From Candidatus Latescibacterota bacterium (GTDB taxonomy: Bacteria > Krumholzibacteriota > Krumholzibacteriia > Krumholzibacteriales > WJIX01), in the NCBI GenBank assembly GCA_030643145.1, contig DAOWMJ010000050.1:1-10802 (forward strand): a DNA stretch of 10,802 nucleotides, in the 5' to 3' direction. Position 1 is the stretch's first letter, and every line of letters starts with the position of its first letter. The position numbers and the translations under genes were made by a program. Shown here piece after piece: positions 1 through 6,555 of the stretch. A model generated the notes under the pieces. It was not told the origin of the DNA. It searched no databases and saw only the letters and a program-made list of their open reading frames with translations.

Positions 1-588
1 AGATTATTCGCTATTTCAAAATTATCATGGATTAAAAAACACCGGTCAAAATTCAAACAAAAAAAGCGGCAATCTCCACGTGAATATCTCTCCGGAGAAA
101 GTCATTACTATAGGGGACAGCGTTACTTACTTAACGTAATCTATCAAAAAGCTCCTCTTCGAAACAAAGCCGAAATTCGAAATAAAAAATATTTAGATCT
201 CTATGTACGCGAGGAGAGTGACAAAAGGCTGAGAAAGCAAGTATTAACAGAATGGTATCGCCGGCAGCTAAAAGATGAAATGCCCGGATTAATTGAAAAA
301 TGGGAAAGCATAATCGGAGTAAAGATCAATAGCTGGGGCGTAAAACGTATGAAGACCAAATGGGGAACATGCAATATTACGGCAAAACGTGTTTGGATAA
401 ATCTTGAATTAGCAAAAAGACCGACTCGCTGTTTAGAATATATCTTAGTTCACGAGCTTGTACATCTGCTGGAACGTAATCATAACAACAGGTTTAGAAC
501 CTATATGGACAAGTTTTTATCAAATTGGAGATTTATACAAGAAGAACTAAGCAGCTTTCCTATCAGTCATGGTGATTGGGATTATTGA
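1..588 (+). CDS. YgjP/DUF45-like zinc metallopeptidase, 5' truncated
   Basis: The frame is open from base 1 to the TGA at 586-588, giving 195 residues with the N-terminus cut off by the window edge. It carries HELVH (codons from 451) followed six residues later by His (481-483) in an ERNHNNRF segment. This is the HExxH plus third-ligand arrangement of the YgjP/DUF45 (M48-superfamily, SprT-like) zinc peptidases. Upstream, PREYLSGE and YRGQRYLL match the typical N-terminal half of that family, so the internal ATG at 280 is not the real start. Full-length members are about 230-240 residues, so roughly 40 are missing. Substrates of this family are poorly known. Members are often found beside type I restriction-modification genes, but no such gene is visible here. 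Family assignment is confident; any link to a defence locus off the left edge is inference. Confidence 0.85.
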   Translation, partial: RLFAISKLSWIKKHRSKFKQKKRQSPREYLSGESHYYRGQRYLLNVIYQKAPLRNKAEIRNKKYLDLYVREESDKRLRKQVLTEWYRRQLKDEMPGLIEKWESIIGVKINSWGVKRMKTKWGTCNITAKRVWINLELAKRPTRCLEYILVHELVHLLERNHNNRFRTYMDKFLSNWRFIQEELSSFPISHGDWDY

Positions 589-599
589 TATAGTTTCTG

Positions 600-773
600 A
601 TGCTGTTCGATCTTCATTTTTATATTATTGGTGAATCGGCTTTAATGAGCAGAGAAACTCCTCGGTGGATCAAAAAATCTACTTATAAATTCCATTTTGA
701 ACCTCATTTTGGAAACACACATGGCATAATACATATATATCAAGCTGGCTTATCAATAAAATTCACGTGATAT
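600..773 (+). CDS. Possible small ORF of 57 aa, unidentified
   Basis: An ATG-to-TGA frame of 57 codons fills most of the gap between the metallopeptidase stop and the convergent toxin gene, starting 11 nt after the metallopeptidase gene. A second in-frame ATG is at 645. There is no convincing Shine-Dalgarno before either ATG and no recognisable domain. The product is rich in His and aromatic residues and has no obvious membrane segment or signal peptide. It could be a chance frame, a small accessory protein, or the tail of a decayed gene. It is listed only because it is the longest frame in this gap. Confidence 0.15.
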
Positions 774-791
774 TCAGGGAAGGAAGTTTAT

Positions 792-1175
792 TTATGCATT
801 TTTGTAATATGAATTAATTCTATTCCGATCTTCAGCTTCCTTATTGGTTTTTGAATATATTTCGATTAGTTCTATTCGATCTTTTTCCTCTAAGTAAGTA
901 TAAATAATCCTAATACCGGACTTTACCCCTTTTCCTTTTAATGATCGGCAAGCGAATTTTTTTGCTTTGAAAATATTGATCTCTGAAAATCCGAGGTCAT
1001 CAATTGGGAAAGTGCCACGGTTATCCTTTTTGAGTTTATGATATAAATATAGCTGTGTGGAAATGAATGTATTAAGGTCACCTTCAAGCGTACGATATTT
1101 TCTTGAAAGTTTTTTTAAGTCACGATCGAATTCGGACAGTCTTTTTACCTCACGAAACCTCTTTTTCCTCTTCAT
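792..1175 (-). CDS. RelE/HigB-like toxin of a Panacea-type toxin-antitoxin pair
   Basis: This 127-residue basic protein starts with a run of Lys/Arg. It has an N-terminal helical half (EFDRDLKKLSRKYRTL, about 15-30) and a C-terminal beta-rich half with the RelE/ParE-type pattern: RSLKGKGVKSGIRIIY around 77-92, then IELIEIYSKTNKE around 101-113. In that superfamily the central basic strands and the late Tyr/Lys/His region bind and cut mRNA on the ribosome; Arg77, Arg89, Tyr107 and Lys109 are candidates here, but this is inference. The ATG lies 26 nt inside the end of the upstream antitoxin gene in another frame. A GAGG motif sits 4 nt before it, so translation is probably coupled to the antitoxin. 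Toxin activity is inferred from fold pattern and context; the call as second gene of a TA operon is firmer than the exact toxin family. Confidence 0.72.
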   Translation of the reverse strand: MKRKKRFREVKRLSEFDRDLKKLSRKYRTLEGDLNTFISTQLYLYHKLKKDNRGTFPIDDLGFSEINIFKAKKFACRSLKGKGVKSGIRIIYTYLEEKDRIELIEIYSKTNKEAEDRNRINSYYKNA

Positions 1176-1935
1176 AATCCCTCACTGAATACTGGATTGT
1201 ACGATAAAAGACTGTCTCATATTCGATTATCTCATTATCCCCAGTTGTCATGTATGGAATATCGTTGTGAGAGTAATCGGTAAGCTGTTTGGCGCTTTTA
1301 TGCGCTAATCTATCAAGAACATCTGTAATCAGCTCCATTTCTCTTGCTGCTAACTCTTCAAGGTTTGGATCCCTTTTGGGAATATATTTCTTTTGTGTAA
1401 AGCCGTGATAATTCACATTTATTTTTTCAATTTCATTCTCATTAATCATTTCTTTAACAATTTCTTGAAACTCCATCGGGGTCGGGCCATATGTGTTCTT
1501 TATATATCTAGCACCGATAAGCTGTTCTTCATATTTTTCGTAATAGTCAAAGTCAATGAAATACATTAGCTTATATATGACTGTTTCACCAACATTAGGC
1601 CTCATCCCAACTTCTCTAAGTATGTAAAGGAATACTTCTTTAAATTTCCTAATATTTCTTTGCGGAACATTTATCCTTTCTTTTTGAACATCCCTTTTTT
1701 TCTTTACAGATTTTTCAAGCACAACCTTACTTTTTATACTTAACCCCAAAAGCTGGTCTACAGATACCGAAAAAGCCTTTGAGAGTTTAATTAACTCCTC
1801 CGCAGTTACTTTTCTTGTTCCCTTCTCAATAGCACCAACGGCTGGTCTGCTGACATCAAGGATTTTTGCCAATTCATTCTGACTTATTTTCAAGTTTTTG
1901 CGTTCTTTACGAATATTTGTTCCTATCTTATTCAT
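1150..1935 (-). CDS. HTH-Panacea (DUF4065) antitoxin/repressor
   Basis: This 261-residue protein has two recognisable parts. Residues about 5-62 are an XRE/Cro-type helix-turn-helix (RKERKNLKISQNELAKILDV, then SRPAVGAIEKGTRKVTAEEL). After a Lys-rich linker (about 68-95), residues about 97-245 form a Panacea/DUF4065 domain, with LMYFIDFDYYEKY, then IKNTYGPTPMEF around 145-156, and HKSAKQLTDYSHNDIPYMTT around 212-231. Panacea domains neutralise many unrelated toxins, and the HTH usually represses the operon. The order is antitoxin first, with the toxin ATG inside its last codons. The ATG is preceded by GGGAGG (1941-1946) with a 5-nt spacer, and a near-consensus promoter lies just upstream. The gene is A+T rich compared with the genes to the right, as expected for a mobile accessory module. 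Confidence 0.88.
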   Translation of the reverse strand: MNKIGTNIRKERKNLKISQNELAKILDVSRPAVGAIEKGTRKVTAEELIKLSKAFSVSVDQLLGLSIKSKVVLEKSVKKKRDVQKERINVPQRNIRKFKEVFLYILREVGMRPNVGETVIYKLMYFIDFDYYEKYEEQLIGARYIKNTYGPTPMEFQEIVKEMINENEIEKINVNYHGFTQKKYIPKRDPNLEELAAREMELITDVLDRLAHKSAKQLTDYSHNDIPYMTTGDNEIIEYETVFYRTIQYSVRDYEEEKEVS

Positions 1936-1950
1936 AGCAACCTCCCAACT

Positions 1951-1962
1951 ACTAATATTAGT
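1951..1962. promoter_or_regulatory. Candidate operator palindrome over the antitoxin -10 box
   Basis: ACTAATATTAGT is a perfect 12-bp inverted repeat that contains the whole -10 hexamer of the antitoxin-toxin promoter. Binding by the antitoxin's XRE-type HTH here would block RNA polymerase, which is the usual autoregulation in HTH-containing type II TA operons. The symmetry is seen directly; the identity of the binding protein is inferred. Confidence 0.6.
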
Positions 1963-1983
1963 TCATGTACGATATTCTGTCAA
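1955..1983 (-). promoter_or_regulatory. Sigma70 promoter of the antitoxin-toxin operon
   Basis: Read on the minus strand, TTGACA (1983-1978) is followed after exactly 17 bp by TAATAT (1960-1955). This gives a perfect -35 and a good -10. The expected start site is around 1948, only 10-15 nt before the antitoxin ATG, with GGGAGG as ribosome binding site, so the leader is very short. Confidence 0.75.
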
Positions 1984-2128
1984 GTATATGTATGAATATA
2001 TTACAGCACTATCCGTACCAATTATACAAAAGAGCAAAACCCCTATATTTAAATCATTTCCCATAAAGGCTACTGTCTCTTTAAAACAACTTGTCAATTC
2101 CCGGAAAACCTCCTCTCCCTTATCCAAC

Positions 2129-2157
2129 TTGACAAAACCGCGATGTTTAATTATCGT
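2129..2157 (+). promoter_or_regulatory. Promoter of tRNA-Leu (and probably the OsmC-family gene)
   Basis: TTGACA (2129-2134), a 17-bp spacer and TATCGT (2152-2157, 4 of 6 consensus bases) lie 27 nt before the tRNA 5' end. The expected start is around 2164, giving a leader of about 20 nt for RNase P to remove. No other promoter is evident between the tRNA and the next gene. Confidence 0.55.
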
Positions 2158-2184
2158 ATGAACTCGTAAGATGTGATTTGACTT

Positions 2185-2267
2185 GCCTGAGTGGTGGAAC
2201 TGGTAGACGCGCTGCGTTCAGGACGCAGTGGGCTATGCCCATGGGGGTTCGACTCCCCCCTCAGGCA
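2185..2267 (+). tRNA. tRNA-Leu(CAG)
   Basis: The sequence folds as a class II tRNA of 83 nt. A 7-bp acceptor stem GCCTGAG/CTCAGGC (2185-2191 with 2260-2266) is followed by discriminator A2267. The D arm contains GGTAGAC. The anticodon stem is CTGCG/CGCAG (2212-2216, 2224-2228), with a 7-nt loop TTCAGGA and anticodon CAG at 2219-2221. A long variable arm TGGGC-TAT-GCCCA and a T arm GGGGG-TTCGACT-CCCCC (2243-2259) complete it. The long variable arm and CAG anticodon identify leucine. CCA is not encoded (the acceptor is followed by TTA), so a CCA-adding enzyme is needed. Frames that read through this gene into the next one are artefacts. Confidence 0.97.
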
Positions 2268-2294
2268 TTATTTATTATCAGCCGAAGGGATAAG

Positions 2295-2693
2295 ATGGAT
2301 ATTGTTGTAACATTTCCCGGAAATAAAAAGGTTAGCGCCGATTATAACGGCTTTACCATCGATAGCGATCAATCAAAAATTGAGGGAGGCGACGGTTCGG
2401 CCCCCTCTCCCTTTGATCTTTTTCTCGCTTCAATAGCCAACTGCGCCGCGAGCTACGTTATTTATTTCTGCGAGAGCCGTAATATACCAACGGACAATAT
2501 CAGGCTTATCCAGAAAATGGATCGGGACAAGGAGTCAGAAATGCTCAAGAAAATTCACATCAGGGTTGAATTACCCGAGGATTTTCCGGAGAAATACAAA
2601 AGAGCATTGCTTAATTCCGTAGAACTTTGCAGCGTGAAAAAAAATATTATTAAAGCGCCTGAATTCGAGTTAAGCACTTTTACAAAAAAGTGA
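2295..2693 (+). CDS. OsmC/Ohr-family protein
   Basis: This 132-residue protein has the OsmC fold signature. GGDGSAPSPFDLFLASIANC (about 31-50) ends in Cys50, and a second Cys112 sits in VELCSVKK. The family uses such a Cys pair for thiol-dependent reduction of organic hydroperoxides, though many short members of this kind have no assigned substrate. There is no signal peptide, so it should be cytosolic. I chose ATG 2295 because GAAGGGA lies 4 nt before it and the residues from there match the family N-terminus. A longer frame from 2178 would translate the tRNA gene and is rejected. The start is 27 nt after the tRNA, leaving no room for an obvious separate promoter, so co-transcription with the tRNA is likely. 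It converges with the S9 peptidase gene. Confidence 0.88.
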   Translation: MDIVVTFPGNKKVSADYNGFTIDSDQSKIEGGDGSAPSPFDLFLASIANCAASYVIYFCESRNIPTDNIRLIQKMDRDKESEMLKKIHIRVELPEDFPEKYKRALLNSVELCSVKKNIIKAPEFELSTFTKK

Positions 2694-2728
2694 CTCTCTT
2701 ATAACTCCATGCCCGGGCTCGAGAAAAA

Positions 2729-5170
2729 TCAAGGACAAGAAGCATCGGGAATCCCCCTCAGATATCTTTCGAAATGCCTGGTGATCTTCCTGAAGAGATG
2801 TATCCTGCTGGCATCCGCTCTTATCCCGTGCTTGCCTCCGGGGTAGAACATAACCTCGAAATCAACACCCGATTCGATCATTTTGTCAACAAGCTGAACT
2901 GTATCCTGAAAATGCACGTTGTCATCACGCATCCCGTGGATAATAAGAAGGTGATTTTTCAGGTCCCCGGCAAAGCTTAGAGGATTCGCTCTTTTGTAGG
3001 CTTCTTCCTGCTCGGCCGGGATGCCAAGCCTCTCCTCTGTATAATGAGTGTCGTAATTCTGCCATTTGTTCACAGGCGCGACTGCAGCGCCCGCCTTAAA
3101 GGCTTCGGGATATTTCAGCATAGCCATCGTGGTCATATACCCGCCATAGCTCCATCCCCAAATTCCAATCTTGTCCGGATCAACTACGGGCAGTGTTTTG
3201 AGAAAGTTCAACCCCGTTATTTCATCCTCAAGGTCGGGGCCTCCTATATCAAGATAGATATCTGTCCGCCAGTCTCTTCCATAACCGGAGCTTCCCCTGT
3301 AATCGAGATCCAGGATAATATACTTCTTGTTATTTACAAGATATGTGTCGAAGAGCGCGCGCCATCGCCACCCTTTCGTAATTGACTGTGAATAACCTCC
3401 ACCGTGCACAGAGATGATTGCCGGAAACTTCTTTTCGCAGTCACCCCGATAATCGCCTGAAATCAGCCCCTCAATATCGGCGTTTTTAATCTCAGGCGGA
3501 AATATGGCGAGGGCATATATTGTCTTGCCGTCAAATTCCGACGGTAATGTAAAATAGACAGGGAGTGCTATATCGATCATGTCCAGATCATCGGCCGGTG
3601 AACCGGTGACCCTTTCAAGCCCTCCGGGAAGGGACCACTTGCTCCTGAAAGATACACCCCCTACGCCATTTCCGGAACCGGCGGCTCCTGACACCTTCGG
3701 ACTTCCTTTGAATCTCTCACCCTTTGCCGATTCCAGCATGTAAATATCCGGCGGGCAAAGCGGATTTGAATATACAACTGCTATATTCTTGGCGTCATCC
3801 GAGAGACTGGCTGAATACCAGCCCTCATCAGGCGTAACCTTGTACTTTTCACCATCGTCGGTAAGTCTGAAGAGGTGCCTCTCCGCGGGTCCTGTTTCAG
3901 TGGATGTGTACCATATGTCCCCGTCATCTTCGATAAGCTGAATCGATGTTACCTGCCAGGGGCCGTCAGTAAGCTGGGAGATCTCCCCGCTTTCCCATCC
4001 GTAGCGATAGATATGGTTCCATCCATTCTCCTCCGAGGTGAAATAGAACACATTTCCGTCATCCCCCCAGTGAATCATCGTATTATGAATATTTACCCAC
4101 TTACTGTCGTTAATAGTAAAAAGAGTATCTGTCGATCCATCTTCGGGATCGGCTGCCAGAAAATTCAGTTCTTTAAGGTTTCTCGGTTCACTCAGCAGAA
4201 GCAGCTTGTCTCCGCACGGATGCCAGTGAACCTGAGGTATATACTCATCCCGCCTGACTCCGGGATTTATCCATACGGTTTCTTCCGTTTCTATATCAAG
4301 TATTCCAAGTCTCTTAAGCCCGTTTTTCCCGCCGGCGACAGGCCTGGCCTGCTTCCGCACCTCTACAAACCGCCCCCTGTAATCGGGAATTAAAAGTTCC
4401 GATACCGTGCTTACATCGGTCTGAAAATATGCTATTTTCGAGCCGTCCGGCGACCACCAGTAGGCCCTGTCAACACCAACTTCTTCATAATCAACATAAT
4501 CACCCATCCCGTTATACAGGGTTTCGCACCCCGAATCAGTCAACTGAACTGTTGTCCCGCTCTCTATATCGATCATCCAAAGATCATTACTTCTGATAAA
4601 AGCTATTTTACCGCCATCCGGAGAAAAGGCCGGATCGGTTTCCGAGACCTCCGTACGAAACAATCTTCTTACCCCGCCCGAGCCAACGTCGAGCAGATAG
4701 AGGTCGCCACGGAGAGGAAAGAGAATGCTCTTTCCGTCAGGTGACCACAGGTAGGAAAAAATACCTTTGCCCTTTCTCCGCAGTGTCGAGAGCCTGTCCA
4801 GTTCAGCCTTTGAAAGAACCGTTTTGTTCGACCCGCTGATCGCCGCCGCTTCGGTTACTTTCCGCACTTTTCCCCTCCGGGCATTATACAGATATATATC
4901 GTAAAAACCCTCCCCCTCACTATTCCAGATGAAGGCAAGGTTGCCGCCCCCGGGAGCCCATCGCATACCCCTTGGCGACACGCCGGTCAGCCGCGGGTCC
5001 CTGTACATCCTTTCGATCGTAAGCTTTTCTGAAGACTGGGCTGACACAAAAACCGGAACAAAAAGAAGAAACAGCACTAACCCCGTAACAACAGAGGCAA
5101 AATCGATCAAACTCGTGCTTTTCCTTTCAACCTTTGCCGTACTGATAAACATCTTCCCTTTTCTTTTCAA
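2729..5170 (-). CDS. Secreted dipeptidyl-peptidase IV-like S9 serine peptidase
   Basis: An 813-residue exopeptidase predicted to be exported and to remove N-terminal dipeptides from peptides outside the cytoplasm. The N-terminus has a long basic n-region (1-20), a hydrophobic core (24-42) and a likely signal peptidase cut after VSA44. Residues about 50-480 form a DPP-IV beta-propeller with repeated WSPDG/FSPDG turns. The YEE motif at 228-230 in DYVDYEEVGVDRAYWWSPDG matches the double Glu that holds the substrate amino terminus in DPP IV. The alpha/beta hydrolase domain (about 530-813) has GWSYGG with nucleophile Ser674, HGMRDDNVH with Asp749, and GGKHGI with His781, so the triad is complete. 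Length fits the S9B family. The start is TTG, chosen for its GGAGG at 7-8 nt; an ATG six codons later has a poorer site. A Gly/Ser-rich stretch (about 488-527) separates propeller and hydrolase. It lies downstream of the activase genes on the same strand but has its own candidate promoter. Confidence 0.92.
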   Translation of the reverse strand: MKRKGKMFISTAKVERKSTSLIDFASVVTGLVLFLLFVPVFVSAQSSEKLTIERMYRDPRLTGVSPRGMRWAPGGGNLAFIWNSEGEGFYDIYLYNARRGKVRKVTEAAAISGSNKTVLSKAELDRLSTLRRKGKGIFSYLWSPDGKSILFPLRGDLYLLDVGSGGVRRLFRTEVSETDPAFSPDGGKIAFIRSNDLWMIDIESGTTVQLTDSGCETLYNGMGDYVDYEEVGVDRAYWWSPDGSKIAYFQTDVSTVSELLIPDYRGRFVEVRKQARPVAGGKNGLKRLGILDIETEETVWINPGVRRDEYIPQVHWHPCGDKLLLLSEPRNLKELNFLAADPEDGSTDTLFTINDSKWVNIHNTMIHWGDDGNVFYFTSEENGWNHIYRYGWESGEISQLTDGPWQVTSIQLIEDDGDIWYTSTETGPAERHLFRLTDDGEKYKVTPDEGWYSASLSDDAKNIAVVYSNPLCPPDIYMLESAKGERFKGSPKVSGAAGSGNGVGGVSFRSKWSLPGGLERVTGSPADDLDMIDIALPVYFTLPSEFDGKTIYALAIFPPEIKNADIEGLISGDYRGDCEKKFPAIISVHGGGYSQSITKGWRWRALFDTYLVNNKKYIILDLDYRGSSGYGRDWRTDIYLDIGGPDLEDEITGLNFLKTLPVVDPDKIGIWGWSYGGYMTTMAMLKYPEAFKAGAAVAPVNKWQNYDTHYTEERLGIPAEQEEAYKRANPLSFAGDLKNHLLIIHGMRDDNVHFQDTVQLVDKMIESGVDFEVMFYPGGKHGIRADASRIHLFRKITRHFERYLRGIPDASCP

Positions 5171-5178
5171 ACCCTATA

Positions 5179-5183
5179 CCTCC
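5179..5183 (-). promoter_or_regulatory. Shine-Dalgarno supporting the TTG start of the S9 peptidase
   Basis: GGAGG on the minus strand lies 8 nt before the TTG at 5170. It is the best ribosome binding site near the N-terminus. It is about 26 nt from the next in-frame ATG (5152), which is too far to serve it. Confidence 0.6.
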
Positions 5184-5228
5184 AATCAATGATCAATAAA
5201 TCCTGTAAACCTTTGCATGAACGCGTTT

Positions 5229-5257
5229 ATTGAAACCAAAAAGAGACACGCGGTCAA
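5229..5257 (-). promoter_or_regulatory. Candidate promoter of the S9 peptidase gene
   Basis: In the 107-nt gap after the HgdB-like gene, the minus strand has TTGACC (5257-5252), a 17-bp spacer and TTCAAT (5234-5229). These match 5 of 6 and 4 of 6 consensus bases. The predicted start near 5222 gives a leader of about 50 nt. This suggests the peptidase need not depend on read-through from the activase operon. Confidence 0.4.
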
Positions 5258-5277
5258 TGCGTCTGAAAAAAGAGATT

Positions 5278-6555
5278 TTACACTGTTTGATTTTTCAGCC
5301 GGAGTTTTTTCTTTCTGCGGTTGTAGTTCCTGGCAAGTTCCATGAATATTTCCAGATCATTCTCAAGATTAGTGGTTGATCCGTCAAAATAGAATATCCT
5401 TATGGGAATATCGTCATGGTCCCTGCTGATTTCAGGATATACCGCTTCGGCAACTACTCCATTCATGCATGTAAATGGACTAATATCAATAATACCGTCA
5501 ACCCCCTTGTCATACAGATATACGGCTTTGCCGGCACTAAGCGTCATCTCTCCCTTTGCCCCCCGTGACGGCAGATAGTATAAACTCCGTTTAAGAATCT
5601 CATTCACATTATGCGGTTCTTCAAGGCCCGCAAATTCCTCCTCCAGAGGAGCCAACAGTTTTTTCTCATACTTATGCTGTACATATTTCTTCATCATCAG
5701 AGTTATCATATCCAACGAAAACTTGCGATTATAGAGGCTGAGCTTGTCTCCCTCCTCTTCATTTGTATACCAGATCCATTCCGATATATCCGACAGCCAG
5801 GCCTGCCCACCGAGCCCCTCCAGTTTTCTAATCAAATCTTGATTGCTGAAAGTGCTCATACGGCAAAATATTTCGCCGATAACACCTATCAACAACCTCT
5901 CTTTTTCCCAATCCACCGGAACCACCCTGAATCCAGTTCGCGCCCTCTCCAATGAAAAAGTAAGCGCGGCCAGCTTCTTTTTAAGAGGAATGTCCCTGTC
6001 CTCAAGAACCTCACTAAAATCCTCAAGACTTTTTCTATAAACTTCGTCAACAGTCCCAGGTTCATTTTCATACGGGCGGTATTTATAAAGCATTTTTCTT
6101 AAAGCGTCACTTCCAACAATCCCCATCCATCCTAACTTCACAAAGGATTCCAGCAAACCCCCAAAATCCCCGTAACCATCTTTACTTGAAGGAGAAAGAA
6201 TCATTAAATCATCGTACCCCATATCCTTAAAAGCAAAGCGCATAAATGGAGCATACTGTCCCAGGCGACACGGCCCTTCCGAAGTCGGCATAAAGAATGC
6301 CGCCTTCGATGGATCAAAGCCGGGCTCCTCGGTTATTTTTAGAAAATTGCCGAGCGTAACCCTCGCGGGAAGACATTCCTCTCCTGATGTGTGCCTCGAA
6401 GCAAGCTCAAGTGTCTTTTCGTCTCCAGCGGGGACCGGTTCCGCGTCTATCCCGAGATATTTGAATGTCGCCGCAAAGGTTCTTGCCGCTCCGTATGACA
6501 TTCTCGGGATGTAGACCGTTCTACCCTTGAGAGATTTCTTTTTCCCGCCCACCAT
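5278..6555 (-). CDS. HgdB-like C-terminal part of an acyl-CoA dehydratase activase-related protein
   Basis: This 425-residue frame matches the C-terminal region of the large activase-related proteins (HgdB / 2-hydroxyacyl-CoA dehydratase D-component-like). It has GRTVYIPRMSYGAARTFAA (11-29), TSGEECLP with Cys61, MPTSEGPCRLGQY with Cys96, GEIFCR with Cys231, and FTCMNG with Cys363. Cysteines in these places hold iron-sulfur clusters in characterised HgdA/HgdB proteins; a cluster here is inference. In many bacteria this sequence is fused to the activase and DUF2229 parts encoded just upstream; here it is in the -1 frame and overlaps that gene by 109 nt. The frame opens right after a TAG, with ATG at 6555 and AAGGA 8 nt before it, so separate initiation is possible. 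A phased slippery heptamer in codons 4-6 offers expression as a fusion instead. The C-terminus is very basic. Confidence 0.82.
   Translation of the reverse strand: MVGGKKKSLKGRTVYIPRMSYGAARTFAATFKYLGIDAEPVPAGDEKTLELASRHTSGEECLPARVTLGNFLKITEEPGFDPSKAAFFMPTSEGPCRLGQYAPFMRFAFKDMGYDDLMILSPSSKDGYGDFGGLLESFVKLGWMGIVGSDALRKMLYKYRPYENEPGTVDEVYRKSLEDFSEVLEDRDIPLKKKLAALTFSLERARTGFRVVPVDWEKERLLIGVIGEIFCRMSTFSNQDLIRKLEGLGGQAWLSDISEWIWYTNEEEGDKLSLYNRKFSLDMITLMMKKYVQHKYEKKLLAPLEEEFAGLEEPHNVNEILKRSLYYLPSRGAKGEMTLSAGKAVYLYDKGVDGIIDISPFTCMNGVVAEAVYPEISRDHDDIPIRIFYFDGSTTNLENDLEIFMELARNYNRRKKKLRLKNQTV

Noticed and set aside
1898..2161. Plus-strand frame of 87 codons
   Set aside because: It overlaps the antitoxin start, its promoter and the tRNA promoter on the other strand and has no recognisable protein features.
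2178..2294. N-terminal extension of the OsmC-family frame
   Set aside because: These 39 codons read through the tRNA-Leu gene; the start at 2295 has a good ribosome binding site and matches the family N-terminus.
2711..2723. Adjacent SmaI and XhoI sites (CCCGGGCTCGAG) resembling a cloning polylinker
   Set aside because: The match is only 12-13 bases, lies in a natural intergenic gap, and no vector sequence follows on either side.
2694..2728. Possible bidirectional terminator between the convergent OsmC-family and S9 peptidase genes
   Set aside because: There is a GCCCGGGC palindrome and an A/T tract, but no stem with a usable loop followed by a T run.
2752..2764. Short copy of the tRNA 3' end (CCCCCTCAG) as a possible attachment site
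   Set aside because: Only nine bases match and they lie within the end of the S9 peptidase coding sequence; no integrase is present.
3875..4393. Plus-strand frame of 172 codons
   Set aside because: It is the antisense shadow of the S9 peptidase propeller, which is supported by clear motifs.
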